Shown here: positions 8,937 to 16,335 of the stretch, piece after piece
Layout: every line of letters begins with the position of its first letter
Position numbering within the stretch: the first letter of the stretch is position 1
NCBI GenBank assembly: GCA_964582545.1
Contig: CAZOSB010000003.1
Location: 1-64,000 of the forward strand
DNA length: 64,000 bases
DNA from: JAVVUJ01 sp964582545
GTDB taxonomy: Bacteria; Bacillota; Clostridia; Peptostreptococcales; Anaerovoracaceae
Direction: 5' to 3'
The notes under the pieces: generated by a model
Told to the model about the DNA's origin: nothing
Database searches by the model: none
The model's input: only the letters and a program-made list of their open reading frames with translations
Translations under genes and position numbers: made by a program

Positions 8937-9695
8937 ATGTTATTAGAAAGAATAGACACTATTGCAAATCAACTGGTACAGCAAAAAAAAGTGTTCGTAA
9001 GCGATTTATGCAAGGAATTTGGCGTAAGTGAGGTGACCATACGAAAAGATCTTCTTTTATTGCAGAAGAAAGGTATCGCAAAGAGGTTTCACGGTGGTGC
9101 AATATTGGCAAAGGGCAACCATATTACCATTGAAGATGCTTTTTTAGAGGATGAGATCAAAGATAGGTTGGCAGAGTTGGCCTGTAATGAAATTGTGGAT
9201 GGAGACAGCATCTTTTTGGGATCAGGCAGGACTTGTTGCGTGCTTGCATCCAAGTTAGGTCGGTTTGAAAGCTTAACCGTGGTAACTAACAATATTACTG
9301 CCCTAAATCTTCTGCTGGGAAAGGTGTATAAGGTATATCTAATTGGAGGAGAGGTGACGACCACCGATCAAAACACTCTCTTTTCAAGCATGGTGGATCC
9401 TTTAAAATATTTTAAAGATATATACGTCAACAAGGCTTTTACAAGCATTTCCGGTATTGACATCAAAGCAGGACTTACGGTGAATTCCATTATCAGCACG
9501 TACATCTATAAATGCATTCCGCAGATGACCCAGAGCTGGTACGTTTTAGCCGATAGAGAAAAATTTGGGAAAATATCCATGTACCCGGTATCTGCTCTTT
9601 CCCAGATAAACTATTTTATCTGCGACCCTCTAGATTCTGACTATAAACAATACTTTATCTCTAACAACATTAAATATATGGAGGTTACAAAATGA
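8937..9695 (+). CDS. DeoR-family transcriptional regulator, probable iol repressor
   Basis: A 252-aa regulator. Residues 1-57 form the DeoR winged helix-turn-helix (VSDLCKEFGVSEVTIRKDLLLLQKKG, followed by IAKRFHGGAI). The C-terminal DeoR sensor domain, an isomerase-like phosphosugar-binding fold, includes GDSIFLGSGRTCCVLA. It is divergent from iolC, the usual arrangement for IolR, whose inducer in B. subtilis is 2-deoxy-5-keto-gluconate 6-phosphate, the product of IolC. Its gene overlaps the next by four bases (ATGA), so the two are translationally coupled. Confidence 0.87.
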   Translation: MLLERIDTIANQLVQQKKVFVSDLCKEFGVSEVTIRKDLLLLQKKGIAKRFHGGAILAKGNHITIEDAFLEDEIKDRLAELACNEIVDGDSIFLGSGRTCCVLASKLGRFESLTVVTNNITALNLLLGKVYKVYLIGGEVTTTDQNTLFSSMVDPLKYFKDIYVNKAFTSISGIDIKAGLTVNSIISTYIYKCIPQMTQSWYVLADREKFGKISMYPVSALSQINYFICDPLDSDYKQYFISNNIKYMEVTK

Positions 9696-10381
9696 AAAAT
9701 CGTATATTTTTAATAGGCTATATGGGTTGTGGTAAAACGACAATAGCGAACACCTTAAGTAAGAATTTTCAATATAAGTTAGTAGATATGGACGAGGAGA
9801 TTCAGCGTTTAGAGGGTATGTCCATCCGCAAAATTTTTATGGTTTACGGGGAGCATCAATTTCGAAATTACGAAGCGGAGCTCTTGGATCGCCTTTGCAA
9901 TATTTCCAGTACTGCAGACGTTCTGACCGGAGGGGAAGGAGCCATTCAAAAGATGACAGAGCGAGCGGGAAAATATTCAGATTTTGAAAACATATTGGAA
10001 AAGAATTCTTTCAAAGGGGAAGATTATAAGGGATTGGTGGTTTCTTGCGGAGGTGGGATTATCCTAGACCCTCTGAATTGTATGATTTTAAAGAAGGAGT
10101 TCACCGTATTTCTGGAGGCACCTCTGGATATCCTCTTTGAAAGGGTGAAAAACGATGCGAACCGACCTTTAGCTTTTATGGGGGAACAGGACGAAAAGGA
10201 ATCCCTGAAAAGCTTCGTGCAGCGATATAAAATGAGGGAAGCCCTATACAAGGATACAGCCTCCCTCACCATTGCACTATGTCATTCTGATGGTTCTATT
10301 AAATCTGCCCAAGAAGTTTCTGAAGAAATTAATACTTACCATCATAAAAATCATCGTACTGTTTCTTATGTGCATCCATAA
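9692..10381 (+). CDS. Shikimate-kinase-like P-loop kinase with an internal insertion
   Basis: A 229-aa protein of the AroK/AroL family. The Walker A is GYMGCGKTT (9-17), the Asp pair DMD is at 32-34, the shikimate-binding FRNYE at 58-62, the Walker B-like CGGG at 120-123, and the LID arginine is in NRPLAF (R159). Between FRxxE and GGG there are about 42 more residues than in ordinary 165-175 aa shikimate kinases, and the C-terminus is extended. It starts inside the regulator's stop codon. The window's only other shikimate-pathway gene, aroQ, is 15 kb away, so an ordinary biosynthetic role is not supported by context. Its 3' end overlaps the opposite-strand symporter gene by 53 bp. Confidence 0.8.
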   Translation: MKNRIFLIGYMGCGKTTIANTLSKNFQYKLVDMDEEIQRLEGMSIRKIFMVYGEHQFRNYEAELLDRLCNISSTADVLTGGEGAIQKMTERAGKYSDFENILEKNSFKGEDYKGLVVSCGGGIILDPLNCMILKKEFTVFLEAPLDILFERVKNDANRPLAFMGEQDEKESLKSFVQRYKMREALYKDTASLTIALCHSDGSIKSAQEVSEEINTYHHKNHRTVSYVHP

Positions 10382-11810
10382 GTTCTGCCGGTCTTGGTTT
10401 CGTAACCATGGATACTAGGATAAAGACCACGATATTACATATGAGTGAAAGCAGCGTGTGTCCTCCTGAGGCAAATGGTCCAGGTACAGGAATGACTTTG
10501 AAGGTAAACAAACAAAGCAATCCAATTCCAACTACAAGACCGGAGATGGCTCCTGCAACCGTAGATCTTTTCCAGAACAAGGCACCGCAGGTGGGAACCA
10601 TGACCTGAGCTGTACCAGCCAGAGCTACCAATCCTATGGTTACCAATAAGCCAGGTACATATAAGCACATGACATATGCGATGGCAGATAGAACCAATAT
10701 GGTCCATCTTCCCACCCAAACGAGTTTTTGTTCGCTTAAGTTCTTATTGATATATGCCTTGTGGAAGTCTACCGTATAACCTGCAGACATAGCGTGAATC
10801 TGTGAGTTTGCGGTGGACATGGCTGCCGCCGCACCACAAGCGATGATGAAACAAGCCAGAACAAAAGGTGCATACTTATATAAAACGATAGGTAAAATTT
10901 TATCAGTTCCTGTGGTCATGCCGGGTTCAAGGATGACGCCGGAGTTCCCTACCAACATGGAACCCACGTAAGCGATGGCAGCAAATCCCAGCAAGAAGGG
11001 CATTAAGTTAAAGAGTTTTGGTGATTTTACAGCGTACATTCTGGTCCAAAGCTGAGGACCCATAAAGGAACCCACCGGAGTTATGATGAACATTGTCAAC
11101 CATCCCATCCACATCTGTCCTTGTAAGGTCAAGTTTTCAGGTTTCACCTCCCTCAGTTTCTCGAACATATCCGAGGGTCCACCAAGGATATTGGCAATGT
11201 AGATCCCGGCAAATACCATTCCGAAAAATAAGAGTACACCGTAGAAGATATCGGTCCACGCTACAGCTCTCAGCCCTCCAGACCACACGTAGATGATGAT
11301 TACTGCATAGAACATCAAGGCAGCAAACTTAAAGGATATGATTCCCCCTGAAGCCACTTCGATGAGATAAGCACCGCCGGTCAGCTGAATCTGCAAATAA
11401 GGTAATGTAAAGAGCAGCATGATGACGGCCACGATGTTGCCCAGTGCTTCCGATCCGTATTGATGCTTAAAAAAGTCTTTTGGAGTTATGTAATTATTGA
11501 TTTTTCCTAAGTACCAAATCTTTTTACCCACTCCGAAGTAAATAATACCGAATAAAATATTCCAAGCGATTGCAGTCCAGTATAATGGACCGCTTAAATA
11601 AAAGTATGAGTTGGATCCCATAAAGGCAAAAGCGCTCCACCAAGTAGCCGCAACGGTGAAGAAAACAGCTACCGATCCCATGCCCCTTCCTTGGACGAAA
11701 AAGTCTTCCGTAGTAGGCAAAGATTTCTTACCGGCAACAGCACCCATGGCTAAGGGGATGAGCATAAAGAGAGCAATTATTAACAGAGCAGCGATGTTTG
11801 AACCTGTCAT
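10329..11810 (-). CDS. Sodium:solute symporter (SSS family)
   Basis: A 493-aa membrane protein with about 13 hydrophobic segments. It shows the SSS core pattern: the N-terminal FFVQGRGMGSVAVFFTVAATW, the TM region WSGGLRAVAWTD and the GTAQVMVPTCGALFWKR stretch near the C-terminus. Such symporters import organic anions, amino acids or sugars with sodium. It overlaps by four bases the small membrane gene upstream of it, a known pairing of SSS transporter and accessory subunit. A shorter paralogue lies at 14923-16335. The substrate is not readable from sequence; the intervening two-component system probably senses it. Confidence 0.88.
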   Translation of the reverse strand: MTGSNIAALLIIALFMLIPLAMGAVAGKKSLPTTEDFFVQGRGMGSVAVFFTVAATWWSAFAFMGSNSYFYLSGPLYWTAIAWNILFGIIYFGVGKKIWYLGKINNYITPKDFFKHQYGSEALGNIVAVIMLLFTLPYLQIQLTGGAYLIEVASGGIISFKFAALMFYAVIIIYVWSGGLRAVAWTDIFYGVLLFFGMVFAGIYIANILGGPSDMFEKLREVKPENLTLQGQMWMGWLTMFIITPVGSFMGPQLWTRMYAVKSPKLFNLMPFLLGFAAIAYVGSMLVGNSGVILEPGMTTGTDKILPIVLYKYAPFVLACFIIACGAAAAMSTANSQIHAMSAGYTVDFHKAYINKNLSEQKLVWVGRWTILVLSAIAYVMCLYVPGLLVTIGLVALAGTAQVMVPTCGALFWKRSTVAGAISGLVVGIGLLCLFTFKVIPVPGPFASGGHTLLSLICNIVVFILVSMVTKPRPAELMDAHKKQYDDFYDGKY

Positions 11811-12052
11811 TTCTGTTCACCTCCTCCGTTTTTCGCGACTTCACCCCAGTTGGTTTTATACGCGTAGAATAGGATAACACAGAAATAAACCCACCAGCAG
11901 AGGATATACCCATAAATAAAGGGTAAACCTAAGATAAAGGGATCTGATTTGTCTTTAAAGAAAAAGACGCCGGGAAATTCCATAAACATAAAGCCTATGA
12001 TAATTAATAACCAAATCATCTTTGTCTTTCCGGACATTTTCGATTTTCTCAT
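11807..12052 (-). CDS. Small two-helix membrane protein paired with the symporter (DUF3311-like)
   Basis: An 81-aa protein with two transmembrane helices (about 12-26 and 42-62), a PGVFFF loop between them and a charged tail. Small proteins like this are often encoded just before SSS symporters and are thought to be accessory subunits. I prefer ATG 12052 because AAGGAGG lies seven bases upstream; the in-frame ATG at 12070 would overlap that site. The stop overlaps the symporter start (ATGA), indicating coupled translation. Confidence 0.78.
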   Translation of the reverse strand: MRKSKMSGKTKMIWLLIIIGFMFMEFPGVFFFKDKSDPFILGLPFIYGYILCWWVYFCVILFYAYKTNWGEVAKNGGGEQK

Positions 12053-12128
12053 TACAAGACCTCCTTCCATTTAACAAACTTCAAAGATTCATTTTTTGAA
12101 TATTCAAAAATTAAAGCAATTAAAGTTT

Positions 12129-12171
12129 ATCATATGAAGCTTAAATCAAGTTTAATCTAATCTTAAATCAA
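12129..12171 (-). promoter_or_regulatory. Three 11-bp direct repeats plus -10 element before the symporter operon
   Basis: Minus-strand units at 12161-12171, 12150-12160 and 12139-12149 share the pattern TTGATTTAAGM / TTAGATTAAAC in exact 11-bp phase, and TATGAT (12129-12134) follows four bases later. A degenerate fourth unit (AAATTTAAG) lies near 12183-12194. Tandem 11-bp repeats covering the -35 region are the usual target of OmpR/PhoB-type response regulators, and one is encoded immediately upstream at 12257-12964. Binding is inferred. Confidence 0.65.
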
Positions 12172-12256
12172 ATATAATTTTACTTAAATTTGATTCTTCA
12201 ATATTAACTTTTTCTAATTTAAGATTTCTAAAATTAATTTTGTTAAATTGGATTAC

Positions 12257-12964
12257 CTAAATTAGATTGTGATTAAACTTATATCCCACACCTCTAATGC
12301 TGATGATGTATTTGGGGTTTTGGGGGTTAAACTCAAGCTTTTTTCGCATTGTGCTGATATAGACCATAACAGTTCTGGCATCACCCTCTAGGCTACTGGT
12401 CTTCCAAGCGGCTTCAAACATCTGCTCTGTATTAAAGATCCTCTTTGGATTCTTAATAAACACTTTTAAAATATCAAATTCCTTTGCTGTCAAGCTCACA
12501 AGGTTTCCATCCACCTTCACCTCCCTGGTGGTCATGTTTACTGTAAGTCCGGGAAACTCATGCACCTCATCTTCCTCCTTGGACTCCCTGCTTATGGTTC
12601 GCACTCTTCTCAGGTGCGCTTTCACCCTAGCAATGAGCTCTCCTGACAAAAATGGCTTGGTCATATAATCGTCCCCCCCTGCCGAAAGGGCGATAATTTT
12701 ATCGATCTCTTCAGACTTGCAGCTGAGAAAGAGAATGGGCGCATCACTTTCCTTTCTGATTTCGAGGCATAAGTCTGTCCCCTCAATGTCGGGAAGCATT
12801 ACATCTAGAATAATAAATTGAGGTTTATGTTCCCGCACCATCTCCATAGCCTGCTTTCCGTTAAAAGCAGATACAGCAACAAAGCTTTCTTTTACTAAGT
12901 AAGATCTGATTAAATCGTTAATATCATTTTCATCATCTACGATCAATATGGTTTCTCCTGCCAT
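12257..12964 (-). CDS. OmpR/PhoB-family response regulator
   Basis: A 235-aa regulator. The receiver domain (1-115) has the acidic pair DDE at 10-12, phospho-acceptor D54 in ILDVMLPD and the conserved lysine K103 in DDYMTKPF. The C-terminal winged helix (about 140-232) includes LTAKEFDILKVFIKNPKRIF and ends with SIRGVGYKF, the typical trans_reg_C finish. It is followed on the same strand by the symporter operon and preceded by its histidine kinase, so the three probably act as a transport-sensing unit. A repeated leader hairpin lies in its 5' region. Confidence 0.93.
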   Translation of the reverse strand: MAGETILIVDDENDINDLIRSYLVKESFVAVSAFNGKQAMEMVREHKPQFIILDVMLPDIEGTDLCLEIRKESDAPILFLSCKSEEIDKIIALSAGGDDYMTKPFLSGELIARVKAHLRRVRTISRESKEEDEVHEFPGLTVNMTTREVKVDGNLVSLTAKEFDILKVFIKNPKRIFNTEQMFEAAWKTSSLEGDARTVMVYISTMRKKLEFNPQNPKYIISIRGVGYKFNHNLI

Positions 12965-13028
12965 GGTTCCTTCCTCCTTTTACAATAACTACCTTTCTAT
13001 ACCCGACTTATAACATCAACCAAATCCG

Positions 13029-13080
13029 CTTATACTAGTCCGGAATTAAAAACATACTTTTAATTGCAAACTAGTGTTAC
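13029..13080 (-). repeat. Leader hairpin repeat, copy 1
   Basis: A 52-bp sequence with a long AT-rich stem (AATTAAAA pairing with TTTTTAATT) closed by ACTAGT on both sides and ending, on the minus strand, in CGGACTAGTATAAG. A near copy is at 32683-32732 before an unrelated operon. Here it sits between the kinase gene and the response regulator start, about 65 bp upstream of the latter. Confidence 0.6.
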
Positions 13081-13103
13081 TGTACTATCGAAGACTTCCG
13101 CCG

Positions 13104-14816
13104 TCAATCATGAAACAAAGGAATGGTAAAAGTAAAGGTGCTTCCTTTGCCCAACCGACTCTTGACCCAGATTTCCCCCTTGTGAGCCCGAATAATCTCC
13201 CTGGAGATTGTCAGCCCCAGTCCTGTACTTAGATTTCGATGATTCTCTGCCTTTATAGATGTTTTGAAAAACCTGTCAAAGATATGGGGGATATCCTGAC
13301 TGGCAATTCCCTGGCCTGTGTCGGAAATCTTCACTTGTAAATAGTTTTTTTCATGGTTAAGATCGCATTTTACACTTAGTTTATCTCCAGTTTTCGTATA
13401 CTTGATAGCATTAAAAATCAAATTGCCAAAGACTTGATCGATTCGATCCTGATCGATAATTACAAACTGATTCTCTAAACTCTTCTCATCAATTTCATAT
13501 TTTAACGACAATCCTGCGTTTTTTATGTCCATGATATGTTTATCCATGAGAGAAATGGATAGTTCCTTAGCGGAGATATGGATGAAGTTAAAAGAGAATT
13601 GATTGGTTTCTAATTTGGACAGCTGGAATAGATCGTTGATGAGCCTTTCCAATATCAAGGCTTTAGAATATATGATGTCCAAAGCCTTATTTTTTTCCTC
13701 CATAGTGGATAGGGTGCCGTCCTTCACAGCATTGATATATCCTAAGATCGAAGTAACGGGGGTTCTCAGCTCATGAGAAACATAGGACAAGAAAAGTTCT
13801 CTCGACTGCTTAGAGGAAATCAACTCATCCTTAGCTAGCTTCATTTGACTGATATCACGAATCATACCTTCCACCGCGATAGGGATGTTGCCTTCCTTAC
13901 TGTAAATCACCTTTGTATTAATTTCCATCCAATGGGTATTTCCGTTTTTATGTACCAAGGGGAAAACTCTCTCCTTCTCCGATTCTGATAATTCAGAAAA
14001 AATCCGGTCTGCCCAATGAAAATATTCCGCCGGCAACATCTCCAAATAAAATTTATGGTTGCTATAAAAATCCTGCACTGTATAACCCGTCAGATCCATT
14101 ACAGAGGGTGTCACAAATGTAAACTTAGGCTGAGGGCTTAACTGATAGTAAAAGATAATATCCGCAGCATTTTCAGCGATAATTAAGAACAGTCTTTCCG
14201 TTTGATCCAATTCGATCTTTGTTTTTCTTAAATAAATAAAGAATATACAAAAGATCAAAATGTTTGAAAAAAGCATTTCAATTAAGTAATAATGAGAAAT
14301 CTGCAAGCTTCTAGCTTCCACTAAAGATACTGCAGCTTTCCCAAATCCCCATACTGCAAAAGTAATCAGATAGATGAATCTTTCGTACTTCCCACTTTCC
14401 CAAAACTTAAAAATCACATAACACATGACCCCCGTAATGACCATTTGATATACAGAAACCGGCAGGTATACTGGCATCAAGTCAAATCCGTAGTAAATTC
14501 CAATTCCCATCCAGATCATGAGGTATAAGCTAAAGCGATACCAGTAGCTCGGCACATGCTTTCTGCAAAAGGCATAAGCTCCAAAGAGCAAAAACATGAT
14601 GTTAAACATATCAAAAATTTTTCTTATCTCCAAAAGAGGCAAATTCTCATAGGTCATGGACAGAATGAGAAAGGTTAAGCTGAATGAATAGGAAATCCAA
14701 CTCAAGGCCCAATATTTAACAAAGCTCTGTTGGGTCTTGGCAAATAAAATAAAGTAAACAAATGATATTAAAAAAGTAAAAATTATAAATGAAATAATAA
14801 TCAATGCTAAAGTCAA
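13104..14816 (-). CDS. Membrane sensor histidine kinase with PAS domain
   Basis: A 570-aa kinase. Residues 1-196 contain about seven transmembrane helices forming an integral-membrane sensor. A PAS domain follows (about 208-325), then HisKA with the phospho-acceptor H348 in SYVSHELRTP, and the HATPase domain with the N box (NLIFNAIKYT), G1 box (ISDTGQGI), F box (FDRFF) and G2 box (STGLGLTISREI). It lies 139 bp upstream of the response regulator on the same strand and is divergent from a second symporter. The membrane part might sense a small hydrophobic signal or transport state; the ligand is unknown. Confidence 0.92.
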   Translation of the reverse strand: MTLALIIISFIIFTFLISFVYFILFAKTQQSFVKYWALSWISYSFSLTFLILSMTYENLPLLEIRKIFDMFNIMFLLFGAYAFCRKHVPSYWYRFSLYLMIWMGIGIYYGFDLMPVYLPVSVYQMVITGVMCYVIFKFWESGKYERFIYLITFAVWGFGKAAVSLVEARSLQISHYYLIEMLFSNILIFCIFFIYLRKTKIELDQTERLFLIIAENAADIIFYYQLSPQPKFTFVTPSVMDLTGYTVQDFYSNHKFYLEMLPAEYFHWADRIFSELSESEKERVFPLVHKNGNTHWMEINTKVIYSKEGNIPIAVEGMIRDISQMKLAKDELISSKQSRELFLSYVSHELRTPVTSILGYINAVKDGTLSTMEEKNKALDIIYSKALILERLINDLFQLSKLETNQFSFNFIHISAKELSISLMDKHIMDIKNAGLSLKYEIDEKSLENQFVIIDQDRIDQVFGNLIFNAIKYTKTGDKLSVKCDLNHEKNYLQVKISDTGQGIASQDIPHIFDRFFKTSIKAENHRNLSTGLGLTISREIIRAHKGEIWVKSRLGKGSTFTFTIPLFHD

Positions 14817-14922
14817 CTTTTTTCCCCTCTCGAATATGAAAACTTTTAAAGAATCTATTTGTATTTATTATAAAGCTTTGTTATTATATTATCTATAGGA
14901 ATTTCATATTTAGAGGTACATA

Positions 14923-16335
14923 ATGAATCCATCTACTCCCGTGCTGATGATCATTTTTATTTTCACATTTGTTCCTTTGATCATAGCAGAAATCGCAAGA
15001 AATAGGTCCTTCTCTACCTTGGAGGATTTCTTCGTGGAAAGCCGAAATATGCCTACCCCTCTATTTTTCTTTACGGTCTACGCCACCTGGGTCAGCTCCT
15101 TTGCTTTTTTAGGTGCTAGCTCCTATTTCTACTCCAAAGGTCCTGTCTATATGACAGCCATTGCTTGGAACGCGCTGTTTGGAATTTTATTGATGGTGTT
15201 GGGTCGAAAAATCTGGAGATTTGGAAAGGAAAACAACTGCATTACTCCTACCGACTTTTTTACAAAGGCTTACCATTCAAAAGCATTGAGTATAACCATA
15301 ACATGCACCTTGCTAATCTTTACCATTCCTTACTTACAAATCCAGCTTTCTGCAGGCGCTTACCTCATTGAAATCGCTTCCGGAAGTATGATTCCTTGGA
15401 GAATAAGCGGATTGATCTTTTATTTAATCATGATTATCTATCTTTGGGCTGGTGGGCTGCGGGCTGTGGCTATGGCTGATTGCTTCTATGGTGTAATCAT
15501 ATTCATATCCATGCTGCTTGTAGGTTTCCACATGACCGGAAAGATCGGTTCAATTAAAGAGTTGTTTACACATATTGCAGAAAACGAACCGGAAAAGTTA
15601 GTTCTAGGCACTTCGGGCAATCCAACGGACATGTGGCTTTGGATATCCATGTTTATCATCATTCCTATAGGTGCACTCATGGGCCCCCAGCTATGGATTC
15701 GGGCTTATGCCGCAAAAAATAGTAGAGTATTTAAGGTGATGCCGCTCTTGTTGACCATTACAGCCATCCAATATTTAGGTATCATGTTGGCGGGAAATGC
15801 CGGCCTGGTGCTTTACCCCAATTTGAAAACACCGGATACGCTCATGCCCTTGCTACTCACAAATTTTGCTCCCCCTATCCTATCCTCCTTCCTGTTCTGC
15901 GGTATAGCGGCCTCTTGTTTGTCCACCGCCAATTCTCAAATTCATGCAATTTCCGCTATTTATACCATCGACATTCACAGAAAATATATCAGTCCAGATG
16001 CCTCCGACAAAAAGCTTGTATTTATCGCAAAATGGGTCGTATTATTTTCTTCTGCTTTTGCTTATCTCATGCTTTTGGGAAATCCTTCCCTCATCGTGGA
16101 AACGGGCACCATCGCAATGGGAGGTACTGCTCAAATAATCATTCCTACCTTAGGTGCCCTCCTATATAAAAACCCCAGCGCCCTTGGGGCTCTCTGGGGT
16201 TTACTCAGCGGAATTGTAACGTTATTAAGCCTTACCTTTCTATGGGGAATATCGGCAAGCTTGAGCGGAGTGATTGCATTGATGATCAACGCTTTGGTTT
16301 TTGCTATTTTGCATAGACACACTTCCCGTCAATAA
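14923..16335 (+). CDS. Second sodium:solute symporter (SSS family)
   Basis: A 470-aa paralogue of the symporter at 10329-11810, sharing the segments EDFFVESRNMPTPLFFFTVYATW, WAGGLRAVAMAD and GGTAQIIIPTLGALLY with similar spacing. About 12-13 transmembrane helices. Unlike the first copy, it has no small accessory gene beside it. It is divergent from the histidine kinase and ends 32 bp inside the oppositely oriented amidohydrolase gene. A substrate related to that of the first copy is likely but not proven. Confidence 0.87.
   Translation: MNPSTPVLMIIFIFTFVPLIIAEIARNRSFSTLEDFFVESRNMPTPLFFFTVYATWVSSFAFLGASSYFYSKGPVYMTAIAWNALFGILLMVLGRKIWRFGKENNCITPTDFFTKAYHSKALSITITCTLLIFTIPYLQIQLSAGAYLIEIASGSMIPWRISGLIFYLIMIIYLWAGGLRAVAMADCFYGVIIFISMLLVGFHMTGKIGSIKELFTHIAENEPEKLVLGTSGNPTDMWLWISMFIIIPIGALMGPQLWIRAYAAKNSRVFKVMPLLLTITAIQYLGIMLAGNAGLVLYPNLKTPDTLMPLLLTNFAPPILSSFLFCGIAASCLSTANSQIHAISAIYTIDIHRKYISPDASDKKLVFIAKWVVLFSSAFAYLMLLGNPSLIVETGTIAMGGTAQIIIPTLGALLYKNPSALGALWGLLSGIVTLLSLTFLWGISASLSGVIALMINALVFAILHRHTSRQ

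Noticed and set aside
9692..10381. Shikimate-pathway operon together with aroQ
   Set aside because: aroQ is 15 kb away on the other strand and neither gene has other aro neighbours.
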